From the NCBI RefSeq assembly GCF_006715395.1, contig NZ_VFNC01000001.1:1860001-1924000 (forward strand): DNA of 64,000 bases, written 5' to 3'. Positions 35,277 through 43,427 of the stretch are shown here, in pieces; the first letter of the stretch is position 1, and each line of letters begins with the position of its first letter. The DNA comes from Streptomyces sp. SLBN-31 (GTDB lineage: Bacteria > Actinomycetota > Actinomycetes > Streptomycetales > Streptomycetaceae). Below the pieces are notes generated by a model. It saw only the letters and a list, made by a program, of their open reading frames with translations. It was not told the origin of the DNA and did not search any database. Position numbers and translations under genes: made by a program.

Positions 35277-36299
35277 TCAGTATTGCTCGGTCTCCACGAA
35301 ACCCGCGTCCGGTGCGTCGTCGGCGCCGAAGGCGTCGGCAGCGGCGGTCGGGTCGAATCCGGGCGGGCTGTCCTTGAGGCCCAGGCCCATGCCGGCCAGC
35401 TTCGCCTTGACCTCGTCGATCGACTTCGCACCGAAGTTGCGGATGTCCAGGAGGTCCGCCTCGGAGCGGGCCAGGAGCTCACCCACCATGTGAACGCCCT
35501 CGCGCTTGAGGCAGTTGTACGAACGGACCGTGAGCTCGAGCTCCTCGATCGGCAGCGCCAGGTCGGCGGCCAGGGCGGCGTCCGTGGGGGACGGGCCCAT
35601 GTCGATGCCCTCGGCGTCGATGTTCAGCTCACGGGCCAGACCGAACAGCTCGACCAGGGTCCTACCGGCCGACGCCAGGGCGTCACGCGGACGCATGGCC
35701 TGCTTGGTCTCGACGTCGACGATCAGCTTGTCGAAGTCGGTGCGCTGCTCGACACGGGTCGCCTCGACCTTGTACGTGACCTTGAGAACCGGCGAGTAGA
35801 TGGAGTCGACCGGAATACGGCCGATCTCCTGGCCCAGCTGCTTGTTCTGGACGGCGGAGACGTAGCCGCGACCGCGTTCGACGGTCAGCTCCATCTCCAG
35901 CTTGCCCTTGCCGTTGAGCGTGGCGAGGACGAGGTCGGGGTTGTGCACCTCGACACCGGCCGGGGATGCGATGTCGGCGGCGGTGACGAGACCCGGGCCC
36001 TGCTTGCGCAGGTACATCACGACCGGCTCGTCGTGCTCCGAGGAGACGACCAGCTGCTTGATGTTGAGGATCAGGTCGGTGACGTCCTCCTTGACGCCCG
36101 GCACGGTGGTGAACTCGTGCAGCACGCCGTCGATGCGGATGCTGGTGACAGCGGCGCCGGGGATCGAGGACAGCAGGGTACGGCGCAGGGAGTTGCCGAG
36201 GGTGTAGCCGAAGCCCGGCTCCAGCGGCTCGATCACGAACCGGGAGCGGAACTCGTCGACGACCTCTTCGGTCAGGGACGGACGCTGAGCAATCAGCAC
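35277..36299 (-). CDS. rpoA: RNA polymerase alpha subunit, copy outside the ribosomal operon
   Basis: 340 residues, full Streptomyces length and intact. The N-terminal dimerisation domain ([21 protein letters not shown]) and the C-terminal DNA/activator-binding domain ([41 protein letters not shown]) are complete, ending GFVETEQY. From memory, it differs at only a few positions from the normal Streptomyces RpoA. The usual neighbours (rpsK upstream, rplQ downstream) are absent. The start is a GTG at 36299 after GGAGGCAATACCCC, where I recall ATG in the ribosomal-operon copy. It lies between two plus-strand integrase remnants. It is probably a second, transferred or duplicated rpoA. Confidence 0.92.
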   Translation of the reverse strand: MLIAQRPSLTEEVVDEFRSRFVIEPLEPGFGYTLGNSLRRTLLSSIPGAAVTSIRIDGVLHEFTTVPGVKEDVTDLILNIKQLVVSSEHDEPVVMYLRKQGPGLVTAADIASPAGVEVHNPDLVLATLNGKGKLEMELTVERGRGYVSAVQNKQLGQEIGRIPVDSIYSPVLKVTYKVEATRVEQRTDFDKLIVDVETKQAMRPRDALASAGRTLVELFGLARELNIDAEGIDMGPSPTDAALAADLALPIEELELTVRSYNCLKREGVHMVGELLARSEADLLDIRNFGAKSIDEVKAKLAGMGLGLKDSPPGFDPTAAADAFGADDAPDAGFVETEQY

Positions 36300-36302
36300 G
36301 GG

Positions 36303-36370
36303 GTATTGCCTCCAGTGGTTTGGCGCCCGCTGTGCGACGCCGTAGACACCACGAAGGGTACGGGCGGTAC
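36303..36370 (-). promoter_or_regulatory. Retained upstream region and ribosome site of rpoA
   Basis: GGAGG at 36309-36313 (minus strand), 9 bases before the GTG, is the ribosome site. The following ~60 bp upstream (ACCACTGGAGGCAATACCCC and CGTGGTGTCTACGGCGTCGC) match my memory of the rpsK-rpoA spacer of Streptomyces. The copy therefore seems to have moved with part of its native leader. Similarity appears to end near 36360-36370. Confidence 0.45.
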
Positions 36371-36739
36371 AGACGATACGGCCTCCGTGGGCTGCGCTGC
36401 ACTTCCTCGTGGTGCACGGCCCCCGCAACCGCAACTGCCGCACGGGATGAGCCTCAGTGCTCATCCCCGATGGCGTGACCTTGTACTCGGGTCCTTCGGG
36501 GTGGGCTCCTGATCGAGGTGCACCGGGGATGGTGAGGCTGGAGTCCGCCGGTGGTGAGCGGAACATAGACCATGATCGCCGGTTGGCCAAACCGGCGATG
36601 GTGACGACCATTGAAGTTGTCCCATTCGGCTGAGCTCGGCGGGGGACCCGTACCAGACAAGGTGACCGCGGCGCCCTTCGCTGAAATGCAGCGGCGCCTG
36701 TGCCTGCGTGGAAGGGTTCCACGCCCTCGAGGAGAGTGA

Positions 36740-37821
36740 GCAGTCCTGTCTAATCGGGAGGCGAAGGTCGAGTACGCGCGCATCACGAACCGTCGCTACG
36801 AAGGGACGTTCATCGAGCCCAACGAGATCACGGTGATCGAATGCTGGATCAGTGGCTCGACAGGAAGGCGGAGGATCTGGAAGAGAGCACCGTTTACAGC
36901 TACAAGATGACCCTGGCTCGTGTCCGGGGGAAGCTCGGGCACATTCGGCTCCAGGAACTGACCGAGGACCACGCCGAGGCGTGGATGAGGTGGGCGCTTG
37001 GGGAGGGCCGCGTTCGTGGTGACAAGGCGGGTGCGGGCCTGGGGGTGACCTCGGTTGAGATGTCCCTGGCGCGGCTGAAGGAGGCACTGAACCGGGCAGT
37101 GGCCCGGCGCCGGATTGCCGCGAACGTTGCCCAGGAAGTCACGATCCCTCGGAAGGCGCGCAAGGCGGAACGCAGTGCCAAGGCAGTCGTGCAGCCCTGG
37201 AACGTCGAGGAGGTTCATGCCTTCGTGCGCGCGGTGAAGGACGACCGCCTCTACGCGCCTCTCCTTCTCTCGCTGATGGGCCTGCGGCCGGCGGAGATCT
37301 GTGGCATGTGCTGGGCCGATGTCGACCTGAGCGCGGCGACCTTGACTGTTGCCAACACGCGGATGCTGATGGGGAACAAGACCGTGGTGGAGAAGGACAC
37401 GAAGTCCCTCGCCGGTGAGCGGCAGCTTCCCCTGCCCGATCTGGTTCGGGAGGCGCTGGCGCGTCTCAGGGCCATGCACGTGGCCGAGGAGCTGGCGGCG
37501 GGGAAGAGGTATGAGGACAGCGGGTACGTGCTCGTGGACGAACTCGGCAGGGCGCTCAACGGGCGGCAGCTGCGCGAGCGGGCGTACAAGGTCATGGACG
37601 AGCACGGGCTGCGCCGGGTCCGCTTGTACGACGCTCGCGCGAGTTGCTTCACGTACCTGGCGAACAACGGTGTGCCGGATCACCTGCTGGCCCGGTGGGC
37701 CGGGCACACCGACGTCAAGACCACGAAGCGCTGGTATGTGAAGCCGGGTGTGGAGGATCTTCGGCCGGCGGCGGATACGTGGGGAGGTCTGGCGAGCGTC
37801 TCCACCCCCGCTCCTGCATAG
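36740..37821 (+). pseudogene. Phage-type tyrosine integrase, frameshifted N-terminus
   Basis: From the ATG at 36841 the frame encodes about 326 residues: a SAM-like core-binding domain (MLDQWLDRKAEDLEESTVYS) and a catalytic domain with LMGLRPAEICGMCW (first Arg), LYDARASCFTYLANNGVPDH (YDAR in place of HDxR), ARWAGHTDVKTTKRWYVK (GH and the Tyr). The arm-binding N-terminus (EAKVEYARITNRRYEGTFIE, PNEITVIE) lies one frame over and joins if one A is added at 36838-36841. More N-terminal sequence (GFHALEESE) is in yet another frame. Catalytic residues survive, so residual activity of the C-terminal part cannot be excluded. Confidence 0.75.
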
Positions 37822-37847
37822 AGTGTGAGATGTGGGAGCGTGGGCGG

Positions 37848-39158
37848 GTGAGTGAGACGAACGTCGAAACCCTGCAATACCGCTTTGACGGGCCAGAACA
37901 GGCGCCGGTCCTGGTCATGGGATGCTCCCTCGGTGCTACATGGCACATGTGGGACCGCCAGGTCCCGGAGCTGACCAGGCAGTGGCGTGTCTTCCGCTTC
38001 GACCTGCCGGGACACGGCGGCGCACCCGCCTACCCGGCCGGGTCGGTCACCGAGCTCACGGAGCGGCTGCTGGCCACCCTCGACCGGCTCGGCGTGCAGC
38101 GCTTCGGCTACGCGGGCTGCGCGCTCGGCGCCGGCCTCGGCCTGGAGCTCGCCCTGCGCCACCCGGAGCGGCTGGCCTCGCTGGCGGTGATCGCCGCCTC
38201 GCCGCGCTTCGGCACGGCGGACGAGTTCCGCCAGCGCGGGGTGATCGTGCGCACCAACGGGCTGGACCCCATCGCCCGTACGTCCCCCGACCGCTGGTTC
38301 ACCACCGGGTTCGCGGCGACGCAGCCCGCGATCACCGACTGGGCCGTGCAGATGGTGCGCACCACGGACCCCGGCTGCTACATCGCCGCCTGCGAGGCGC
38401 TGGCCTCGTTCGACGTGCGGGGTGAGCTCGGCCGGGTCGGTGTGCCGACCCTCGTCCTCGTCGGTTCGGACGACCAGGTCACCGGTCCCGCCGAGGCCCG
38501 CACCCTGGTCGCCGGCATCCCCGACGCCCGTCTCGCCGTCGTGCCGGGCGCCTCCCATCTGGTGCCGGTCGAGCAGCCCGCCGCCGTCACCGACCTGCTG
38601 GTCCGGCACTTCTCCACCGCCTGGCAGCCCGGCTACGTAGAGTCCTCCACCGGCCAGATCGCGATCCCGGCGGCCCCTCTCAAGGCCGCCATCGCCGCCC
38701 AGCCGCAGCCCCGGCAGCCCGCGCCCATCGCCGAGATCGCACCGCCCGCCGCCGTCCCCTCGCCGGCGGCCGGACACCCCGACCTGTACGACACCGGCAT
38801 CAAGGTCCGTCGCGAGGTGCTCGGCGACGCGCACGTCGACCGGACGCTGGCCGAGACCGACGCGTTCTCCGGGGACTTCCAGGAGCTCCTCACCAGATAC
38901 GCGTGGGGCGAGATCTGGAACCGGCCCGGCCTCGACCGTCGCTCGCGCAGCTGTGTCACCCTCACCGCCCTCGTCGCCGGCGGCCACCTCGACGACCTCG
39001 CCGCCCACACCCGGGCCGCCCTGCGCAACGGCCTCACCCCCCTCGAGATCAAGGAGGTGCTGCTGCAGGCGGCCGTCTACTGCGGCATACCGGCGGCGAA
39101 CAGCGCCTTCAAGGTGGCGCAGCAGGTCATCCGGGAGGAGACGACACCCGAGGAGTGA
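37848..39158 (+). CDS. pcaL: Fused 3-oxoadipate enol-lactonase / 4-carboxymuconolactone decarboxylase
   Basis: 436 residues. Residues 1-260 are an alpha/beta hydrolase (VLVMGCSLGATWHMWDRQVP, DQVTGPAEARTLV, PGASHLVPVEQPAAV). A Pro/Ala-rich linker follows, then a carboxymuconolactone decarboxylase domain (312-436; EIWNRPGLDRRSRSCVTLTA, GLTPLEIKEVLLQAAVYCGI). The fusion catalyses two successive steps of the protocatechuate branch of the beta-ketoadipate pathway. The nucleophile elbow reads GYAGCALGAG, with Ala where the catalytic Ser is expected. No other pca genes are nearby. The GTG at 37848 has GGGAG upstream. Confidence 0.88.
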   Translation: MSETNVETLQYRFDGPEQAPVLVMGCSLGATWHMWDRQVPELTRQWRVFRFDLPGHGGAPAYPAGSVTELTERLLATLDRLGVQRFGYAGCALGAGLGLELALRHPERLASLAVIAASPRFGTADEFRQRGVIVRTNGLDPIARTSPDRWFTTGFAATQPAITDWAVQMVRTTDPGCYIAACEALASFDVRGELGRVGVPTLVLVGSDDQVTGPAEARTLVAGIPDARLAVVPGASHLVPVEQPAAVTDLLVRHFSTAWQPGYVESSTGQIAIPAAPLKAAIAAQPQPRQPAPIAEIAPPAAVPSPAAGHPDLYDTGIKVRREVLGDAHVDRTLAETDAFSGDFQELLTRYAWGEIWNRPGLDRRSRSCVTLTALVAGGHLDDLAAHTRAALRNGLTPLEIKEVLLQAAVYCGIPAANSAFKVAQQVIREETTPEE

Positions 39159-39207
39159 CCCCGGGCCCGGGTGGGTCGGCGGGCGGGTACGACGGCAGGA
39201 TGGATCC

Positions 39208-39843
39208 ATGAAGCTCACCAAGAAGTCGCACTCGTGCGTGCGCCTCGAAAAGGACGGGCGCACGCTCGTCCTCGACCCCGGGGGATTCAGCGAGGAGGAC
39301 GCGGCGCTCGGCGCGGACGCGATCCTCGTCACGCACGAGCACCCCGACCACTTCGACGAGGGGCGGCTGCGGGCGGCCATGGAGGCCGACCCGGGCGCCG
39401 AGATCTGGACCCTGGCCTCCGTCGCCGGGCAGATCTCGGCCGCCTTCCCCGGCCGCGTGCACACCGTCGGCCACGGCGACACCTTCACCGCCGCGGGCTT
39501 CGACGTCCAGGTCCACGGCGAGCTGCACGCGGTGATCCACCCGGACATCCCGCGCATCACCAACGTCGGCTACCTGATCGACGGCGGCAGGGTCTTCCAC
39601 CCCGGCGACGCCCTCACCGTCCCCGACCACCCCGTCGAGACGCTGATGCTCCCGGTGATGGCCCCCTGGAACAAGATCTCCGAGGTCATCGACTACGTCC
39701 GCGAAGTCCGGCCGCAGCGCGCCTACGACATCCACGACGCCCTGCTCACCGACCTCGCCCGCCCGATCTACGACCGGCAGATCGGGGCCCTGGGCGGCTC
39801 GGAGCACCTGCGGCTGACGCCGGGCGGCACGGCGGAGGTCTGA
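39208..39843 (+). CDS. MBL-fold metal-dependent hydrolase
   Basis: 211 residues. It has the metallo-beta-lactamase fold of the UlaG/YycJ-like group: AILVTHEHPDHFDEG (HxHxDH metal motif), ELHAVIHPDIPRITNVGYLI, VFHPGDALTVPD and a terminal His (AYDIHDALL). The substrate is unknown. It starts MKLTKKSHSCVRLEKDGRTL at the ATG at 39208, as in other actinobacterial members, and is followed after 53 bp by the exonuclease III gene in the same direction. Confidence 0.87.
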   Translation: MKLTKKSHSCVRLEKDGRTLVLDPGGFSEEDAALGADAILVTHEHPDHFDEGRLRAAMEADPGAEIWTLASVAGQISAAFPGRVHTVGHGDTFTAAGFDVQVHGELHAVIHPDIPRITNVGYLIDGGRVFHPGDALTVPDHPVETLMLPVMAPWNKISEVIDYVREVRPQRAYDIHDALLTDLARPIYDRQIGALGGSEHLRLTPGGTAEV

Positions 39844-39896
39844 GCCCGGACGGCGGGCGGGAGGCGTTGTCAGTGCCGCCGGGTAGGTTGTGGGGC

Positions 39897-40676
39897 ATGC
39901 GCATCGCGACCTGGAACGTGAACTCGATCACCGCCCGCCTGCCGAGGCTTTTGGCCTGGCTGGAGAGCAGCGGCACCGATGTGCTCTGCCTGCAGGAGGC
40001 CAAGCTGGCCGAGGAGCTGTTCCCGTTCGACCAGCTGCGCGAGCTGGGCTACGAGGCGGCGGTGCACGCGACCGGCAGGTGGAACGGCGTGGCGGTGCTC
40101 TCCCGCGTCGGCATCGAGGACGTGGTCAAGGGCCTGCCCGGCGACCCCGGTTACGACGGCTCCACCGAGCCCCGAGCGATCTCGGCGACCTGCGGCGAGG
40201 TCCGCGTCTGGTCGGTGTACGTACCCAACGGCCGTGAGGTGGACCACCCGCACTACGCGTACAAGCTCCAGTGGTTCGAGGCCCTGAGGACCGCCGTCGC
40301 CGGCGACGCGGCCGGCAGCCGCCCCTTCGCGGTCCTCGGCGACTACAACGTCGCGCCGACGGACGACGACGTCTACGACAGGGCCGCCTTCGAGGGCCTC
40401 ACCCATGTCACCCCGGCCGAGCGCGCCGCCCTCGCCGCCCTGCGCGAGGCGGGCCTGTCGGACGTGGTCCCGCGCCCCCTGAAGTACGAGCACCCCTTCA
40501 CGTACTGGGACTACCGCCAGCTGTGCTTCCCCAAGAACCGCGGCATGCGCATCGACCTGGTGTACGGCAACGAGCCGTTCGCGAAGGCGGTCAAGGACGC
40601 GTACGTGGACCGGGAGGAGCGCAAGGGCAAGGGCGCCTCGGACCACGCGCCGGTGGTCGTGGACCTGGACGTCTGA
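39897..40676 (+). CDS. xth: Exodeoxyribonuclease III
   Basis: 259 residues. It has the EEP-fold AP endonuclease/exonuclease III motifs: RIATWNVNSITAR, CLQEAKL (metal Glu), VYVPNGREVDHPHY, LGDYNVAPTDDDVYD (catalytic Asp/Asn), FPKNRGMRIDLVYG and the final GASDHAPVVVDLD (DH pair). The enzyme acts in base excision repair on abasic sites. The length matches the family. The ATG at 39897 follows a modest GGTAGG. It converges on the SGNH esterase gene with a 4-bp gap. Confidence 0.93.
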   Translation: MRIATWNVNSITARLPRLLAWLESSGTDVLCLQEAKLAEELFPFDQLRELGYEAAVHATGRWNGVAVLSRVGIEDVVKGLPGDPGYDGSTEPRAISATCGEVRVWSVYVPNGREVDHPHYAYKLQWFEALRTAVAGDAAGSRPFAVLGDYNVAPTDDDVYDRAAFEGLTHVTPAERAALAALREAGLSDVVPRPLKYEHPFTYWDYRQLCFPKNRGMRIDLVYGNEPFAKAVKDAYVDREERKGKGASDHAPVVVDLDV

Positions 40677-40680
40677 CGCC

Positions 40681-42447
40681 TCACAGCAGCCTGAGGTCCA
40701 CCGACCGGGCGAGCGCCGCCAGTCCCGCGTCCCCCGGGTGCAGATGATCTCCGCTGTCGTACACGGGCAGCATCCGCGCCGGTCGTGCGGGGTCGCGGAC
40801 GACGGCGTCGAAGTCGAGGACGCCGTCGAACGCGTCCGTCGCCCGGACGAACTCGTTGACCGCGACCCGCTCGGCGTCCACGGCGGGGGTGCACCTGGCC
40901 TCGCCCTCGCACGGCAGGACGGTCGCCACCAGCATCCGCAGCCCCCGCGCGTGCCCCCGGCCGGCGATCTCACGCAGCCCGGCGATCACCTGCTGCGCCG
41001 TCGTGCCCCGCCGCACGTCGTTGACGCCCTCGAAGACGATCGCCGTGCGCGCCGAGGTCTGGGCCAGGGCGTCGCGGTCGAGGCGGTGCAGCGCGCTCAC
41101 ACCACCGGTGTCCGTGGACACGCCGTCCCCGGGATACCCGTCGCTCACCACCTTGTTCCCGGAGATGCCCAGGTTGAGCACCCCGTAGCGGGGGACCCGG
41201 TGCTGCTCGCGCAGCCGGTCGGCCAGCACGTCGGGCCAGCGCCGGTTCGCGTCCCGCGTCGAGTTGGTGCCGTCGGTGATCGAGTCCCCGATCACGGCCA
41301 CCGCTCCCGGCCCGCCGCAGACGTCCACACCGGTCAGCAGCGGCCAGCCGGTCAGCGTCGTGGTGAACGCCGCCGCGGAGCCCTCCGCCGTGTGGTCGCC
41401 GGGCGCGCTCAGGTACGACCGCTGCATCGCGACCCGGTGCACGGGCGCGGCCGTCACCGGGTCCGGCAGGTGGAAGCTCACCAGCAGGTTGGTGTCCTCC
41501 GGCACCGCGAAGGACAGCGGGTCGCTGAACACCTGTGCCCCCGCGGGGATCTCGGCCCCGGCCGCTCCCCGGAAGGACACCGGCACCGGCGCGTCCAGTG
41601 CCGCCGCCCCGGCCGCCTGCACGGCCACGGTCGCGCTGCCGATCCGCACCGGAGCCGCCGCGAAGGTGTTGTCGAACCGCAGCCGAGCCCGCGGACCGCC
41701 CGCCGACGTGTGCACCACCAGCCGCAGCGTCCTGTCGCTCCACGGCCCCACGGCCGGATACCCGGACGTCGCCGCCGCCCAGCTCCCCGTCCAGCCCGCC
41801 CCGGACGCCCGGACGGCCAGCGCGAACACGTGCAGGCCGGTCGCCCGCGGCAGCCGGACCGAGGCGACCGGGCGATCCCCGACCAGCGGCACGGTCACGA
41901 CGTACAGCCTGGCCCGCTCGGTGAGCCGGCCGCCCGGGGTGTTGACGTGGGGAAGTGCCACCGCCTTCGTGGCGAGCGGCCCGGTGCGCCAGTCGGGAGC
42001 CGTCAGCACGTACGAGGAGCGGGTGCCGTTCGTGTACGACACCGAGCCCGCGCCGCCCGGCTCGCCCCCGCCGGTGCCCGTGACCAGGAAGGCGAGCGCG
42101 TCGCCGCGCCCGCGCACCCGCACGGACTGTCCGTCGGCCCGGACGTTGTCCGGCTCGCCCGGCTGCCGGTCCGGCCAGGTCAGCCGGGCACCCTGCACGG
42201 TCAGCGCACGGCCCGGCGTCCATCCCGCGGCCGCCAGATCGGCCGCCGAAAGGGAGGCGCCCGAGCAGTCCAGGTCCGCCGCGGCCGGCCGGGAGTCGTC
42301 ACTGACGGCCCTGTTGTCGAAGAGCCACTCCAGCGGCAGCGGCTTCGCCGGGCGGCCCGCGACGGCCTCGGCCTGGGCCGAGACGGCCGGCACCAGGGCG
42401 GCGAAGAGGACGATGGCGATCGTGAAGCCCCGAACCCGTCGGCTCAC
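40681..42447 (-). CDS. Secreted SGNH/GDSL esterase
   Basis: 588 residues. The N-terminus is a signal peptide (RRVRGFTIAIVLFAALVPAVSAQAEA). A beta-rich region of about 320 residues precedes the SGNH hydrolase domain: VIGDSITDGTNS (catalytic Ser), LNLGISGNKV (Gly), FEGVNDV (Asn) and DSGDHLHPGDAG (Asp-x-x-His). The enzyme is extracellular, probably an esterase on a polysaccharide or lipid. The GTG at 42447 is chosen because GGGAGGAG precedes it by about 8 bases; a GTG at 42468 would add seven residues. Confidence 0.88.
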   Translation of the reverse strand: MSRRVRGFTIAIVLFAALVPAVSAQAEAVAGRPAKPLPLEWLFDNRAVSDDSRPAAADLDCSGASLSAADLAAAGWTPGRALTVQGARLTWPDRQPGEPDNVRADGQSVRVRGRGDALAFLVTGTGGGEPGGAGSVSYTNGTRSSYVLTAPDWRTGPLATKAVALPHVNTPGGRLTERARLYVVTVPLVGDRPVASVRLPRATGLHVFALAVRASGAGWTGSWAAATSGYPAVGPWSDRTLRLVVHTSAGGPRARLRFDNTFAAAPVRIGSATVAVQAAGAAALDAPVPVSFRGAAGAEIPAGAQVFSDPLSFAVPEDTNLLVSFHLPDPVTAAPVHRVAMQRSYLSAPGDHTAEGSAAAFTTTLTGWPLLTGVDVCGGPGAVAVIGDSITDGTNSTRDANRRWPDVLADRLREQHRVPRYGVLNLGISGNKVVSDGYPGDGVSTDTGGVSALHRLDRDALAQTSARTAIVFEGVNDVRRGTTAQQVIAGLREIAGRGHARGLRMLVATVLPCEGEARCTPAVDAERVAVNEFVRATDAFDGVLDFDAVVRDPARPARMLPVYDSGDHLHPGDAGLAALARSVDLRLL

Positions 42448-42613
42448 GCTCCGACTCCTCCCGCTCACCCGTGGGACGAAAGACGCAGGGTGAAGCTAGG
42501 GAGGCGGGAGGGGTCCGTCAACGAGGCGTGCACGGACTCGGCGCGAAATCACCCCGAAGTGACCATCCGCGCGCCTGTGGTGCGCACGCCGGTGCGAGTG
42601 ACAGGCTGGACGT

Positions 42614-43021
42614 ATGAAGATCCCTTTTCTGGGCCACCGGCACGAGGAGTACGGCGCCCTCGATCCCGAAGGCATCGCCGAACTCCTCGCCGAGTGTGAG
42701 CTGCTCCGGTCGCTGGCGTCCCGAGAGGGCGTACAACTCGACGACTCCGCCGCGTCGTTGGAGGACCTCGACCAGGTCGTGCCGCGCTGGCGGGACGACG
42801 AGGAGGTGCTGCCCTGGCTCGGCAACGACGCGGGGCTGTACCTGGGCACGGTCATCGTGCGCACGGTCCCCGGCGCCGCCTGGGAGATCCGCTCCGACGG
42901 CCAGCCCGTCGTCCTGCTCGAATCCGGCCGGGAGTTCGACGTCGTGGAATCCGGCCAGGAATGGGCGGCCAGCGGCGCGCCCGAGCTCTCGCAGCTGTAC
43001 GCCGAGGTCGCGGAGTCGTAA
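42614..43021 (+). CDS. Conserved hypothetical protein (DUF6278-like)
   Basis: 135 residues (MKIPFLGHRHEEYGALDPEG...). The fold looks alpha/beta: a helical N-terminus (IAELLAECELLRSLASREGV) and a strand-rich middle (DAGLYLGTVIVRTVPGAAWE, QPVVLLESGREFDVV). It is acidic, with no membrane or secretion signal. It resembles a conserved Streptomyces family that I recall as DUF6278, with no known function. It stands alone, diverging from the SGNH gene. Confidence 0.7.
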   Translation: MKIPFLGHRHEEYGALDPEGIAELLAECELLRSLASREGVQLDDSAASLEDLDQVVPRWRDDEEVLPWLGNDAGLYLGTVIVRTVPGAAWEIRSDGQPVVLLESGREFDVVESGQEWAASGAPELSQLYAEVAES

Positions 43022-43123
43022 ATACGGCTAATGCCCGAAAAGTGCGTGTCGCGTATCAACTGGACGCCGGGCCTGGATAGTTTGCGGCAACCACGACACA
43101 GCTGAGAGTGAGTAGGGCTGCGT

Positions 43124-43378
43124 ATGGCCGTCGATCCGTTGATCGAGCTGCGTGACGTCGACAAGAACTACGAGGAGGGGGAGGTGCTCGTGGTCCCGGC
43201 GCGGCTTACCGGCGGCCGTCGGCGGCGCGGGGCCGTCACCCGCGCCCTGGCCACGGAGCCGGAGGCGCCGCGGTGCGGCCGGCCTGCCCCCATGCCCACC
43301 CCGGAGGCGATCGCCGTCACCGACGAGCCGGGCCCCGCCCGCTCCGCCGCCGACCGGGTCCTGCTCCTGCGGCACTGA
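43124..43378 (+). pseudogene. Collapsed amino-acid ABC transporter ATPase (in-frame remnant)
   Basis: 84 residues in a single intact frame. Residues 1-24 (MAVDPLIELRDVDKNYEEGE) match the N-terminus of GluA-like polar amino-acid ABC ATPases. Residues 31-46 (GGRRRRGAVTRALATEP) resemble the segment after the signature motif (GQQQRVAIARALAMEP). Residues 64-83 (IAVTDEPGPARSAADRVLLL) resemble the H-loop segment (IVVTHEMGFARSAADRV). Walker A, Walker B and the H-loop His are lost, so ATPase activity is not possible. Third positions remain G/C rich. No permease genes are adjacent. Confidence 0.55.
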
Positions 43379-43427
43379 ACCCCCACACGTACCGACAGAG
43401 CCGAACCCGCCCGGCGGCGGCCGGAGA

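Noticed and set aside
35277..36299. The rpoA gene as the normal chromosomal copy in its ribosomal-protein operon
   Set aside because: Neither rpsK nor rplQ is adjacent; integrase remnants and unrelated genes flank it. Only a check of the whole genome can confirm that another copy exists.
36370..37850. A tRNA gene as attachment site for the integrase
   Set aside because: I looked for a T-loop (GGTTCRA) and acceptor stem around both integrase remnants and found none, nor a clear direct repeat for att sites.
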